Assembly: GCA_964434105.1 (NCBI GenBank)
Contig: CAYSTJ010000002.1
Span: forward strand, 1 to 64,000
DNA from: CAYNST01 sp964434105
GTDB lineage: Bacteria > Pseudomonadota > Gammaproteobacteria > Pseudomonadales > Cellvibrionaceae
Length of the DNA: 64,000 nucleotides
Reading direction: 5' to 3'
Below, piece by piece: positions 17,374 to 26,752 of this stretch. Within the stretch, counting starts at the first letter, position 1; each line of letters starts with the position of its first letter. The notes beneath the pieces are model-generated. The model was not told the origin of the DNA and made no database searches. It saw only the letters and a list, made by a program, of their open reading frames with translations. A program made the translations under genes and the position numbers.

Positions 17374-18522
17374 CTAACTGGCGCCGTCAAACAGTATGGC
17401 AATCAACAGCAACAGCACCAGAAATGCGGCAATCATCACAATTCGGCTGCGCTTCTGGCGTATTTGTCGGGAGGAGCCGGATGTATCTGCATAGGCCGGG
17501 GTGTCCGTCTTGAAGACCAGCTCCACCCGCCCCAGCTGGATTTTGTCGTTATGCGAGAGATTCACTTTGGAGCGAATCTGGCCATTAATCAGCATCGCAT
17601 TTTTGGCTTCGACGAGGGAAAGCTCATAGCCGTCGTCGGTTTTGACCAGAAGTGCGTGATCCATGGAAATGGTGTTATCGTTGAGATAGACCTCCGAGTT
17701 GATATCCCTGCCGATGCGCCATTTATGGCCGGTGACCACGGTCCCCAGTTCATACAGTTTACCCCGCAGCGGTGCGGTGGTAACAATAAGACGCGGCCCG
17801 GTGCCAAGATTGAACTCATGTTCAATCCGGTTGCGGTCCATAAACCGCTCCAGGTGTTCGGGCGAAATAATGCGGGTAGCCTCGCTGCCTTCTTCGTCTT
17901 CCGTCGGGTATTTCTTGCCAGGAATTCGAGCCGAATTCTGAAATGGACTGTTCTGCTGGCGCTTTATCTCGGCCAGTGACTGTGGATGCTGCCCCTTACC
18001 CGGTGCCGGCGCTGGTTCTGCTGTGGCCGCCGCCCGGGGTGCGGCTTCGGGGGTCGGTTCCGCTTCTTCGTTCTTTTTGAAGTGGCGGGCGATGGGCTCA
18101 ACAGACGCGGTCGCCTTGAACGGGCGCGAAATAAGGTCTTCGCCCTGAGGCTCCTGCAACCCGGCAGGTGGCGTCGTCGCCGGCTCGGCACGTTCGGTAT
18201 TCTGCACACACAACCGGTAGAGCAGGTCGTCAAACGCCACTTCGTCGCCCACATTCAGGCGCACACGGCCTTTTATTTTATTGCCATTGACGTAGGTGCC
18301 GTTGGTGGATTGCAGGTCTTCGATATAGACGCCACCGGGCGAAACATTGATTTTTGAGTGGTGCCGGGAAATATGCCCTGAATTGAGCGTGATGTCGCAT
18401 TCATCTTCGCGGCCTACCAGCATTTCGCCACGCAGTGCGAACTCTTCAGTGCCGATAGCAGCCCTGAGAATGAACACGTTGTTATTGTTTTTTTTCAGTA
18501 ACGTTACATCTTCCGCAGCCAT
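17374..18522 (-). CDS. Membrane-anchored protein with two FHA domains
   Basis: A 382-residue protein with a complete N-terminal FHA domain (about residues 20-105: VGRED, SGHISRHHSKI, QSTNGTYVNG). It then has a charged/Ala-Pro-rich linker (about 120-215) and a second, more divergent FHA-like domain (about 255-335: IGRDINSEV, ISMDHALLV, NAMLINGQ). It ends with a helix (about 360-378) that would put the FHA domains in the cytoplasm as a tail-anchored protein. FHA domains bind phosphothreonine peptides. No Ser/Thr kinase or type VI secretion gene is in the window, so the partner is unknown. A GGG-containing purine run precedes the ATG. Confidence 0.83.
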   Translation of the reverse strand: MAAEDVTLLKKNNNNVFILRAAIGTEEFALRGEMLVGREDECDITLNSGHISRHHSKINVSPGGVYIEDLQSTNGTYVNGNKIKGRVRLNVGDEVAFDDLLYRLCVQNTERAEPATTPPAGLQEPQGEDLISRPFKATASVEPIARHFKKNEEAEPTPEAAPRAAATAEPAPAPGKGQHPQSLAEIKRQQNSPFQNSARIPGKKYPTEDEEGSEATRIISPEHLERFMDRNRIEHEFNLGTGPRLIVTTAPLRGKLYELGTVVTGHKWRIGRDINSEVYLNDNTISMDHALLVKTDDGYELSLVEAKNAMLINGQIRSKVNLSHNDKIQLGRVELVFKTDTPAYADTSGSSRQIRQKRSRIVMIAAFLVLLLLIAILFDGAS

Positions 18523-19033
18523 TGAACCGGTATCCCTTTCTGTATCGTAACTCTTCAGCTCAGTTTAGCTTACGCCCCGATAAATGATCGCCTGAACGTG
18601 CAAACCCACATTCTTCGTCTTGCTCTGAACAGATCCGAACGCAACCTGAGCAGTGACGGCACGAGCTGAATAATTACATCTGTATTTCACTTACGGTCAA
18701 CTTCGGTATTTCGGCGCCCTGAATTGGCGTATTGCATTCGCCAGGGGGGAAATGCCCTCCTATTCAGGGTGTCCAGTACCCGAACCGACCTTACTGATTT
18801 TGCGCAGGCTTTGGAACGCCGGCCTGGTCGACCAGGCTTGCGGGATCCGCTGGCCCCAAAGTGCATTATAGACCGCCGCACTCTGCCTTACTCTGCTGCT
18901 TTAATAGGCTAACATCTAGCGTCGAATTGCGCCATAGAAATTCCGTGGCGGAACGTCGGCTGTGCATTCGCCCAACACCTTGTGAAGGCCGGACTTTTTC
19001 TGCTCAAAGGCGCGCCCTGATGGCGTATTCGAA
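18523..19033. other. 511-bp non-coding stretch with a 16-bp palindrome
   Basis: Between the FHA-gene start and the pilU stop (both minus strand). Short open frames here on both strands lack recognisable content. The stretch holds the perfect palindrome GCCTGGTCGACCAGGC at 18822-18837 and must carry the FHA-gene promoter near its left end and the pilU terminator near its right end; I see no clear hexamer pair. Confidence 0.6.
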
Positions 19034-20227
19034 CTAAAACCGCTTATCCTGGTCGTTTTCATCCGTCGGGATTTCCTCCAGTGTCAGCTCTCCGAAACCG
19101 GTTTTGGCCGGTGCGGCAACGCTGGCCTCGGCCGCTTCCGTCGATGTGCCGGCCGATTGATCCCGTGTGGCCAGTTTGATGCGGAGCCGCAGGTTGTTGG
19201 GGGAGTCCGCATTGGCAAGGGCGTCATCCAGCCCTACCTTGCCGCTCATGAACAACTTGAACAAAGCACCGTCGAACGTCTGCATGCCCAGAGTTTCAGA
19301 TTTCTCCATGATTTCCTTGATCTCCGTCAGCCGGTTTTTCAACACCAGCTCCTGGATTGTCTTGGTACCCAGCAGCACCTCTACGGCCGCACATCGCTTG
19401 CCGTCTACGGTCGGAACCAACCGCTGGGAAACAAAGCCGCGCAGGTTTTGCGACAGGCCCATCAGCAGGTGTGGCCGCTTCTCGTCGGGGAACAGATTGA
19501 TGATGCGTTCCAGCGCCTGATTGGAATTGTTGGCATGCAGGGTAGAGATGGCGAGATGACCGGTTTCGGCGAATTCCAGGGCATGTTCCATGGTTTCCCG
19601 GTCCCGAATTTCGCCAATCAGAATGACGTCGGGCGCCTGCCGCAGGGTATTCTTGAGGGCGTTGCGAAAGCTGCGGGTGTCAACGCCTACTTCACGCTGA
19701 TTAATGATGCTTTTTTTGTGACGATGAACGTACTCGATCGGGTCTTCAATGGTAATAATATGCCCGCCGGATGTGCTGTTGCGATGATCTATCAGCGCAG
19801 CCAGGGATGTTGATTTGCCGGAACCGGTTGCGCCGACAAACAGGATCAGACCGCGCTTGGTCATCACCAGCTCTTTGAGCACCGCCGGCAGGCCCAGGTC
19901 GTCGAAATTGGGTATGTCGGTGTTGATATTGCGCGCGACGATAGCCGTGTCGTTACGCTGCTTGAAAATGTTGATACGGAATCGACCAACACCGGGGATG
20001 GAGATGGCGAGGTTCATTTCCAGTTCCTGAACAAATTGCTCCCGCTGCTGGTCGTCCATTAACTGGTTTGCGATCGCTTCGATTTCGCCGGCTTTGTAGG
20101 GCTGCTGTCCAACGGGTTTCAGCGTGCCCTGAAATTTCGCGCAGGGCGGCGCGCCGGTACTCAGATAAAGATCGGAACCGTCCTTGGAGGCGAGCAGGTG
20201 CAGGTACTGGTCGATGGGTGTTCCCAT
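19034..20227 (-). CDS. pilU: Type IV pilus retraction ATPase PilU
   Basis: A 397-residue hexameric motor ATPase of the PilT/PilU group, acting at the inner-membrane base of type IV pili during retraction. Walker A GATGSGKS is at residues 132-139, followed by the Asp box ITIEDPIEYV, Walker B ILIGEIRDRET and the His box STLHAN. The length, the long acidic C-terminal tail and N-terminal MGTPIDQYLHLLASKDGSDL favour PilU over PilT (about 345). The ATG at 20227 has AGGAAGG upstream; the in-frame run upstream to 20416 has no family match. No pilT lies beside it here, unlike the common pilT-pilU pairing. Confidence 0.92.
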   Translation of the reverse strand: MGTPIDQYLHLLASKDGSDLYLSTGAPPCAKFQGTLKPVGQQPYKAGEIEAIANQLMDDQQREQFVQELEMNLAISIPGVGRFRINIFKQRNDTAIVARNINTDIPNFDDLGLPAVLKELVMTKRGLILFVGATGSGKSTSLAALIDHRNSTSGGHIITIEDPIEYVHRHKKSIINQREVGVDTRSFRNALKNTLRQAPDVILIGEIRDRETMEHALEFAETGHLAISTLHANNSNQALERIINLFPDEKRPHLLMGLSQNLRGFVSQRLVPTVDGKRCAAVEVLLGTKTIQELVLKNRLTEIKEIMEKSETLGMQTFDGALFKLFMSGKVGLDDALANADSPNNLRLRIKLATRDQSAGTSTEAAEASVAAPAKTGFGELTLEEIPTDENDQDKRF

Positions 20228-20486
20228 GTTGGATTGGCCTTCCTGTACATTGAGAGTGTCCCTATTTCCCGGCGGTGACCGACGCGCTGCAGGCATCAAG
20301 TGCGCCGCAACCCGTGCCTGCCAAAAAGCGTCGTCAAGTGGCAGGCGGTTGAATCGGACACCGGGTTGAGCAGGGTGCTTTCCAACCAGTATAGATTGCC
20401 TGTGTCGGTCTGCCATGCCCGCCGGCCTGATCAGAGCCGGCAGTGTTGGCAGGCGAGAGCGGAATGGTTACCTTACGTTTACAGGT

Positions 20487-23255
20487 TTAAAGTGCAGCGA
20501 TACGCTGCTTCTGTAATTGCAGGCGCTGCAGGGTTTCAGTGAATTTACCCAGTTTCTCCTGTTCCTTCTCCACCACGTCTGCGGGTGCACGTGCGGTAAA
20601 ATTGGCATTGCTCAGCTTCTGTGCCAGTCGCTGCAGCTCTTTTTGCAGCTTTTCGATTTCGCGATCGAGGCGCGCCTGTTCAGCTGCTTTGTCGATCAAG
20701 CCGGCCAGCGGTACACGCAATTCCAACTGATCGACCAGCGTGGTAGTGCTCAACGGGGGCTCTTCATCGTCCGCGAGCCAGTCGAAACCGGACAGGCCGG
20801 CCAGCTTCTGCAGAAACTGGCTGTTGTCTGCAATCCGCTGTCGGTCTATGGCAGTGCCTCCGCGCAGCACCACGGCCAGTTTTTTTGACGGTGGGATGTT
20901 CATCTCGCCCCGAATGTTGCGCAGCCCGACAACCACGGCTTTGACCCATTCGATATCGCGGCACGCGTCCGCGTCAATGCGTGATTCGTCCGCGACCGGG
21001 TAAGGCGCGAGCATGATGGTGTCTCCGTGTTGACCGGCCAGGGTTTTGACGCGCTGCCACAGTTCTTCCGTAATAAAAGGCATCATTGGGTGGGCCAGTC
21101 GCAATGTCGTTTCCAGTACCCGGATCAGCGTACGCCGGGTCCCGGTGAGCAGCGCCGGATCACTGTTCTCATCAGTCAGCACCGGCTTGGACAGTTCGAT
21201 GTACCAGTCGCAAAAGTCCTTCCAGACGAAGTCATACAGCGCCTGACTGGCCAGATCCAGCCGATAGGTGTCAAACCCTTCGGCGATTCGCTTTTCGGTA
21301 ATTTGCAGCTGACTGATAATCCACCGGTCCGCCAGGGTTATCGGATATTTGACCGCGTTGTCTGTACCGCAATCCTGCCCTTCGCAATTGCGCAGGACGT
21401 AACTGGTGGCATTCCAGAGCTTGTTGCAGAAGTTGCGAAAACCTTCTATTCGGCCGACATCAAAATTGATATTGCGGCCCGTGGACGCCAGTGAGTAGTA
21501 GGTAAAGCGCAAGGCGTCTGTGCCGTAGGCAGCGATGCCCTCGGGAAATTCACGACGCGTTGCCTTTTCGATTTTGGGTGCCTGTCTGGGATTCATTAAT
21601 CCGGTGGTGCGCTTCTGGACCAGCGCCTCCAGTTCGATACCGTCGATCAGATCGATCGGGTCCAGGACATTGCCTTTGGATTTGCTCATCTTCTGGCCCT
21701 GGCTGTCCCGAATCAGGCCGTGCACGTAGACCGTCCTGAACGGCACCTCCCGGCGGAAGTACAGGGTCAGCATAATCATGCGTGCGACCCAGAAGAAGAT
21801 AATGTCGAACCCGGTTACCAGGACGCTGGTCGGGTGGAACAGTTTCAGTTCCGGCGTTTCCTCGGGCCAGCCGAGGGTGCCAAAAGTCCACAGCCCGGAA
21901 GAAAACCAGGTGTCGAGCACATCTTCATCCTGAGTCAGCTCGAACTCCGGCGCCAGCTGATATTTACGGCGGACGTCGTCCTCATCGCGACCGACATACA
22001 CCTTGCCATCAGCGTCGTACCAGGCGGGAATGCGGTGGCCCCACCATAGCTGTCGGGAGATGCACCAGTCCTGAATGTCCCGCATCCAGGAGAAATACAT
22101 ATTCTCGTATTGCCGTGGTACGAACTGGATTTGCCCGTCTTCCACGGTCTGGATGGCCGCTTCGGCCAGTGGACGGGTTTTGACATACCATTGATGCGTC
22201 AGCCAGGGTTCGACGACCACACCGCTGCGGTCACCGCGTGGCACCTTGAGCGTATGCGGTTCGATTTTTTCCAGCAGACCGAGCTGTTCGAAGTCTTTCA
22301 CGATGGTGTCGCGGGCGTCGAATCGGTCCATGCCCCGGTAAGCTGTCGGTACTTCGTCGTTAAGGCACGCGTTCTGATCGAAAATATTGATCATCGGCAG
22401 TTGATGGCGCTGGCCTACTTCATAGTCATTGAAATCGTGGGCCGGCGTAATCTTCACGCAACCGGTCCCAAAGGCTGGGTCAACATAATCATCGGCAATA
22501 ATGGGTATGGTCCGCCCGGTGAGCGGAAGTTCGACCCGTTGCCCAATCAGGTGGCGATAACGCTCGTCCTCCGGGTTAACCGCGACAGCGGTGTCGCCGA
22601 GCATGGTTTCCGGACGGGTGGTGGCTACGACCAGATGCCCGGTGCCGTCTGCAAGGGGATAACGGAAATGCCAGAGGTGACCCTGTTCCTCTTCACTGAC
22701 GACTTCGAGGTCCGAAATGGCGGTGTGCAGCTTGGGATCCCAGTTGACCAGCCGGTTACCACGGTAGATGAGACCGTCATCATACAGGCGGATAAAAACT
22801 TCCTGAACTGATCGGTAAAAACCGTCGTCCATGGTAAAGCGTTCGCGACTCCAGTCGGGGGAGGCGCCCATGCGGCGCAACTGACGGGTGATGTTGCCAC
22901 CCGAATGCGCTTTCCATTCCCAGACCTTCTTGACGAAGGCATCGCGGCCGAGTTGCTGGCGGGTCTGCCCGTCGGCATCAAGAAGCCGCTCGACGACCAT
23001 CTGCGTCGCAATGCCGGCGTGATCGGTGCCAACCTGCCATAGCGTATTGAAACCGCGCATCCGGTGGTAACGAATCAGCGCATCCATGATGCTTTCCTGG
23101 AACCCATGCCCCATGTGCAGACTGCCGGTGACATTTGGCGGTGGGATCATGATGCAATAGGGGTCGCCCTGGCCGCCCGGCGTGAAATAGCCGCCGTTTT
23201 CCCAGGTTTGATACCACTGTTGTTCAATGGCGGACGGATTGTAGGTTTTTTCCAT
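20487..23255 (-). CDS. valS: Valyl-tRNA synthetase
   Basis: A 922-residue class I aminoacyl-tRNA synthetase charging tRNA-Val. The HIGH-type motif is PPNVTGSLHMGHG (residues 39-51) and KMSKS is at 522-526. Between them is the CP1 editing domain with ATTRPETMLGDTAVAVNPED. The anticodon-binding helical domain and a C-terminal tRNA-binding coiled coil (about 860-915, Leu/Gln/Glu/Lys-rich) complete the canonical layout. Length is typical of bacterial ValRS with the coiled coil. It is probably transcribed apart from holC because a separate gene lies between. Confidence 0.98.
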   Translation of the reverse strand: MEKTYNPSAIEQQWYQTWENGGYFTPGGQGDPYCIMIPPPNVTGSLHMGHGFQESIMDALIRYHRMRGFNTLWQVGTDHAGIATQMVVERLLDADGQTRQQLGRDAFVKKVWEWKAHSGGNITRQLRRMGASPDWSRERFTMDDGFYRSVQEVFIRLYDDGLIYRGNRLVNWDPKLHTAISDLEVVSEEEQGHLWHFRYPLADGTGHLVVATTRPETMLGDTAVAVNPEDERYRHLIGQRVELPLTGRTIPIIADDYVDPAFGTGCVKITPAHDFNDYEVGQRHQLPMINIFDQNACLNDEVPTAYRGMDRFDARDTIVKDFEQLGLLEKIEPHTLKVPRGDRSGVVVEPWLTHQWYVKTRPLAEAAIQTVEDGQIQFVPRQYENMYFSWMRDIQDWCISRQLWWGHRIPAWYDADGKVYVGRDEDDVRRKYQLAPEFELTQDEDVLDTWFSSGLWTFGTLGWPEETPELKLFHPTSVLVTGFDIIFFWVARMIMLTLYFRREVPFRTVYVHGLIRDSQGQKMSKSKGNVLDPIDLIDGIELEALVQKRTTGLMNPRQAPKIEKATRREFPEGIAAYGTDALRFTYYSLASTGRNINFDVGRIEGFRNFCNKLWNATSYVLRNCEGQDCGTDNAVKYPITLADRWIISQLQITEKRIAEGFDTYRLDLASQALYDFVWKDFCDWYIELSKPVLTDENSDPALLTGTRRTLIRVLETTLRLAHPMMPFITEELWQRVKTLAGQHGDTIMLAPYPVADESRIDADACRDIEWVKAVVVGLRNIRGEMNIPPSKKLAVVLRGGTAIDRQRIADNSQFLQKLAGLSGFDWLADDEEPPLSTTTLVDQLELRVPLAGLIDKAAEQARLDREIEKLQKELQRLAQKLSNANFTARAPADVVEKEQEKLGKFTETLQRLQLQKQRIAAL

Positions 23256-23430
23256 GAATGTACAGCCAGTTTTAGCGCTTGAGATGAAGTTCGGAGGGAC
23301 AGTGTCGAAATAACTGTCGGGAGCGATTATACATAGCCCGCACCCGCTGTGCAGGGGCTAGATGTGATTTGTTGCAGTGTGATGGCGTTTTCAATGGCCG
23401 GCGCGGTGGCCGGCCCGCCTGTGCAGGGTT

Positions 23431-24387
23431 TTATTCGTCCAGCATGCGGCGTAACCGACGTCGTAGCTCAGCCGCGATCAATGGCATATAGTCATCGACC
23501 AGATCATCAATCATCTTCTGCTTTTTCAGCGATAGCCGGTCGTCGGCGGCGACAGCCTGTGCAGCCGGCGCGAGACGGGCAGCTCTGGACTTGTTATTGC
23601 GTAATAGGGCTGTACTGGCTTCCAGGGCGGCACTGGACTGTGCAATTTCTTCTACCAGGCTGCGGCTGCTGCCCTGCAGGCGGTTCAGTATATGTTGCGG
23701 CAGGAAGGGGTTTTCCTTTCGGGGTACCAATGGTGCGGGGTCAGAGCCATGCAGCTCCCGCCGCATCATGGTCATTTCCAGCGCAATGGCGTCATCAACC
23801 GGCAGGGCCGCCGTATCGTCGATTGTAATAGGGGGCTCCGCCGTCGTAATCGGGGCCATACCGGGCTGTTCAGTGGCGGTTGGTGTAGCGTCAGTGGTCG
23901 ATTGGGATACGGGCATGGGCTTTTCCGTCACGTTGGCGGATACGGCAGGGCCAGTGACCGTTCCGGGGTTGTTGAATGCCTGAGGGGTGCCCGATTGCAC
24001 GGATGCAATGTTGAAAATAAACTGGGACAGACCTCGGGGAGGCTGAAGTTCCACGTGTTGCTGGTTCAGGGTGCCGCCGGCGGCATCCGGTTCGGCATAA
24101 CCAAGGTTGATTTTCATTTCCGGCGTCGAACGCGATGGTGGCGGCACTGCAACGTTGTTTTCGTTTACGTTTTCTTCGATGGCGTGACCGGTTTCCACTG
24201 CGAGATCAATATCGCTGCCGAGGTCGGCATCGCTGAAACCCTGTGCGTCGACAGCTTCATGCAAAACCGGAATGGCAGCTTCGTCGATATCGCTGTAATC
24301 GACTGTGGCCAGGGGAAGCTCAGTGTTGGGGGCGGCGTGGTCATCCGGCTCCCCGAGGTCTGCAATTACGGATGTTGTAGCAATCAT
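23431..24387 (-). CDS. Acidic, low-complexity protein of unknown function between holC and valS
   Basis: A 318-residue protein without signal sequence. Residues 1-205 are rich in Asp, Glu, Ala, Pro and Thr and look disordered. From about residue 220 it becomes basic and helical, with NPFLPQHILNRL near 227-238 and a C-terminal amphipathic segment of about 25 residues ending in RRRLRRMLDE. Acidic tail plus short helical end suggests an adaptor that binds a partner through the C-terminus, but that is inference. I recognise no family. It lies downstream of holC and upstream of valS, all on the same strand; 272 bp separate it from holC. Confidence 0.62.
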   Translation of the reverse strand: MIATTSVIADLGEPDDHAAPNTELPLATVDYSDIDEAAIPVLHEAVDAQGFSDADLGSDIDLAVETGHAIEENVNENNVAVPPPSRSTPEMKINLGYAEPDAAGGTLNQQHVELQPPRGLSQFIFNIASVQSGTPQAFNNPGTVTGPAVSANVTEKPMPVSQSTTDATPTATEQPGMAPITTAEPPITIDDTAALPVDDAIALEMTMMRRELHGSDPAPLVPRKENPFLPQHILNRLQGSSRSLVEEIAQSSAALEASTALLRNNKSRAARLAPAAQAVAADDRLSLKKQKMIDDLVDDYMPLIAAELRRRLRRMLDE

Positions 24388-24659
24388 AATGGTGTCTTAA
24401 TAATAGTTGTTATTGGATTGAATGATTTTTGGTCGATGGTTTTCCCGTGTATCGGCACGTATATGCCGCCCCAGGGTAGCCGGGTAAAACGGGAGAGAAG
24501 GTACGGGATGTCAGCACGAAACGCGTTTGGCAACATGGCCAGCCTCTGTCAGAGCATGCGGCGGAATGTATTAAGTATTGTTCCAGATTCGGAATGATGC
24601 AATAAAGGTCGCGACGTCAGGCAAACGAAATATGTGTCATTTGGGTCGCGCTGTCAATG

Positions 24660-25124
24660 CTAATCCGAAGTCATTTTGTGCGTGTGAACCGTGTACCCGC
24701 ATGTACGGTAATGCATATACCTACGCCGGGATTCAGCAAGCAGATCGGGTTGCTGTATGACAATCTCCGCAATCCTGCCGAACGTATCGCGCGTGTCCGA
24801 TAGGCGATCGCTGAAATTAATTAACAGGTCCCGGGAGTGAAGGTGGGTGATGTCCGACCCTATCAGAACCGGTGATGAGGCAGCCAATGCCGGATCGGGC
24901 GCAATGGCATGCGGCAGAAACGCATCCGGGCGGAACGCCCACAGGTGTGTATCCAGCTGCGTGGCGGTGGCTGCATCGGGCACCAGAATAGCGATGCGCT
25001 GTCCCCGGTGCCAGGCTTTTTCGGCCAGGCGGGCAGCGAATACCATGCGTGCCATGGTCTCCGCTGCCGTCAGAACATAAAAATCCACGCGCACGGGCGT
25101 GGGGGACGGGTTGTCAGGCACCAT
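24660..25124 (-). CDS. holC: DNA polymerase III chi subunit
   Basis: A 154-residue subunit that binds SSB and, through psi, the clamp loader. It has VRVDFYVLTAAETMARMVFAARLAEKAW, then the PDAATATQLDTHLWAFRPDAFLPHA segment and SPVLIGSD, all characteristic of HolC. Its ATG lies 11 bases inside the 3' end of pepA (overlap at 25114-25124), so it is translated from the pepA message. The pepA-holC-valS neighbourhood is the common gammaproteobacterial arrangement, here interrupted by one unknown gene. Confidence 0.92.
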   Translation of the reverse strand: MVPDNPSPTPVRVDFYVLTAAETMARMVFAARLAEKAWHRGQRIAILVPDAATATQLDTHLWAFRPDAFLPHAIAPDPALAASSPVLIGSDITHLHSRDLLINFSDRLSDTRDTFGRIAEIVIQQPDLLAESRRRYMHYRTCGYTVHTHKMTSD

Positions 25125-26595
25125 TCAACAGATACCGGAGCAGCAGCCCTACGGGGCGTCCTGTGGCGCCTTTTTGTGCGCCTGAACGCCAGGCCGTGCC
25201 GGCAATGTCCAGATGCGCCCAGCGATAATCTTTCGCAAAGCGCGACAGGAAGCAGGCCGCGGTGATGGAGCCGCCTTCGCGACTACCGATATTGGCGACA
25301 TCGGCAAAGTTGCTCTTCAGGGATTTTTGATATTCGTCCCACAGCGGCATTTGCCAGGCCCGGTCCATGGCCTGTTGGCCGGCCTCCAGTAATTCGTCCG
25401 CCAGAGACTGGTCGTTGGCATACAGGCCGGATGCATGATTGCCCAGTGCAATCACGCAGGCGCCAGTCAGGGTGGCAATGTCTATCACGGTGCGTGGTTT
25501 GAAGCGCCCGGCATAGGTCAATGCATCGCACAGGACGAGCCGGCCTTCCGCGTCCGTATTCAATATTTCTATGGTTTTGCCGGACATTGCAGTGACGACG
25601 TCACCGGGCTTGGTGGCGCGACCGCTGGGCATATTCTCCGCCGCCGCTACAATGCCCACGACATTCAGGCGTGCATTCATACTGGCCAGCGCATGAAAAA
25701 CCCCAATAACAGTGGCGGCGCCACACATATCGTATTTCATTTCGTCCATGCCGGGCGCGGGTTTGATGCTGATGCCGCCCGTGTCGAAGGTGATGCCTTT
25801 GCCGACCAGTACAGTGGGTGCTTCGGTTTTCGCCGCGCCCTGGTAGTTCATTACGACCAGTCGGGGAGGCTGGTCGCTGCCGGCGGCTACCGACAGCAGT
25901 GCGCCCATGCCCAGTTTTTTCATCTGCTTTTCGTCGAGCACTTCAACCGACAGTTTGTCATTGAGTGATGTGAGTTGTTGCGCCGCTGTGGCCAGATCCC
26001 GGGGAGTGCAGTAATTTGCCGGCAAATCTCCCAGATAACGGGCCTGGTTGATGCCTTCGCCAATCGCCTTTCCCGTGCCCAGCCCTTTCTTCCAGTCACT
26101 GACCAATTTTTCGGTAGCATGCAGCGTCACCTGCTGCAGTGCGATCTTGTCATTATCGCTGCCCGTGCGGGTTTTGTTGTAAACATACAGTGCTTCTATA
26201 AACTGTTGGGCAAACAGCGCGGACCAGTCATGGGGTGTCACGGTGCCTGACGTATCCACCGACCAGGTCAATTTTTTGATGGGCTTATTCCTGATTGCCC
26301 GGGCTACCCGGCCAAAGGAGGTTTTGAGGTCTTCCCGGCTGGTTTTTTCGGCGCTTGCACCGACGCAAACCACCAATAACCGGGGGCAACCGAGATCGGC
26401 TGTATGAGTTATCCAGGCGGAATTGCCGGTTTTGAGCGGCAGATCGCCCAATTCAAGCAGGCGCCGGATACTGTTGCCCGTCAGATCATTGGCAATGGTG
26501 GCTGCGGGCGAAAGCGATTTGTCGGCATAGATCTGTACGACCAGGCAATCACTTTTCAGTGCATCCAGTGATCCCGATTTTGTGCGAAACTCCAT
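25114..26595 (-). CDS. pepA: Leucyl aminopeptidase PepA
   Basis: A 493-residue M17 metallo-aminopeptidase that trims N-terminal residues; homologues also bind DNA in XerCD recombination and carAB regulation. The C-terminal catalytic half carries VGKGITFDTGGISIKPAPGM (metal-binding Lys/Asp), NTDAEGRLVLCDAL (the family signature with Asp/Glu ligands and Arg) and the LTGAC segment. The ATG at 26595 with GGGG 7 bases upstream matches the usual MEF start. An in-frame TTG four codons earlier is less likely. It is divergent from lptF. Confidence 0.97.
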   Translation of the reverse strand: MEFRTKSGSLDALKSDCLVVQIYADKSLSPAATIANDLTGNSIRRLLELGDLPLKTGNSAWITHTADLGCPRLLVVCVGASAEKTSREDLKTSFGRVARAIRNKPIKKLTWSVDTSGTVTPHDWSALFAQQFIEALYVYNKTRTGSDNDKIALQQVTLHATEKLVSDWKKGLGTGKAIGEGINQARYLGDLPANYCTPRDLATAAQQLTSLNDKLSVEVLDEKQMKKLGMGALLSVAAGSDQPPRLVVMNYQGAAKTEAPTVLVGKGITFDTGGISIKPAPGMDEMKYDMCGAATVIGVFHALASMNARLNVVGIVAAAENMPSGRATKPGDVVTAMSGKTIEILNTDAEGRLVLCDALTYAGRFKPRTVIDIATLTGACVIALGNHASGLYANDQSLADELLEAGQQAMDRAWQMPLWDEYQKSLKSNFADVANIGSREGGSITAACFLSRFAKDYRWAHLDIAGTAWRSGAQKGATGRPVGLLLRYLLNGA

Positions 26596-26707
26596 AGTTA
26601 ACCCCAACTAGTCAATGAATGGCGCGATTATAGGGGTAATATAGTGGCCGCTTTGCCCGGAGAATTCAATTTCGGTCTGCACATTAACGCTGTGCATTTG
26701 GATCGAC

Positions 26708-26716
26708 TGTTATAAT
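26708..26716 (+). promoter_or_regulatory. Extended -10 promoter for lptFG
   Basis: TGT-TATAAT (26708-26716) is an extended -10 with a perfect hexamer, 37 bases before the lptF ATG. The expected -35 position (about 26688-26693) has no good match, consistent with extended -10 use. Confidence 0.6.
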
Positions 26717-26752
26717 GCAACGATTCTTATCCGCTTTGAGTATGGTTAATTA

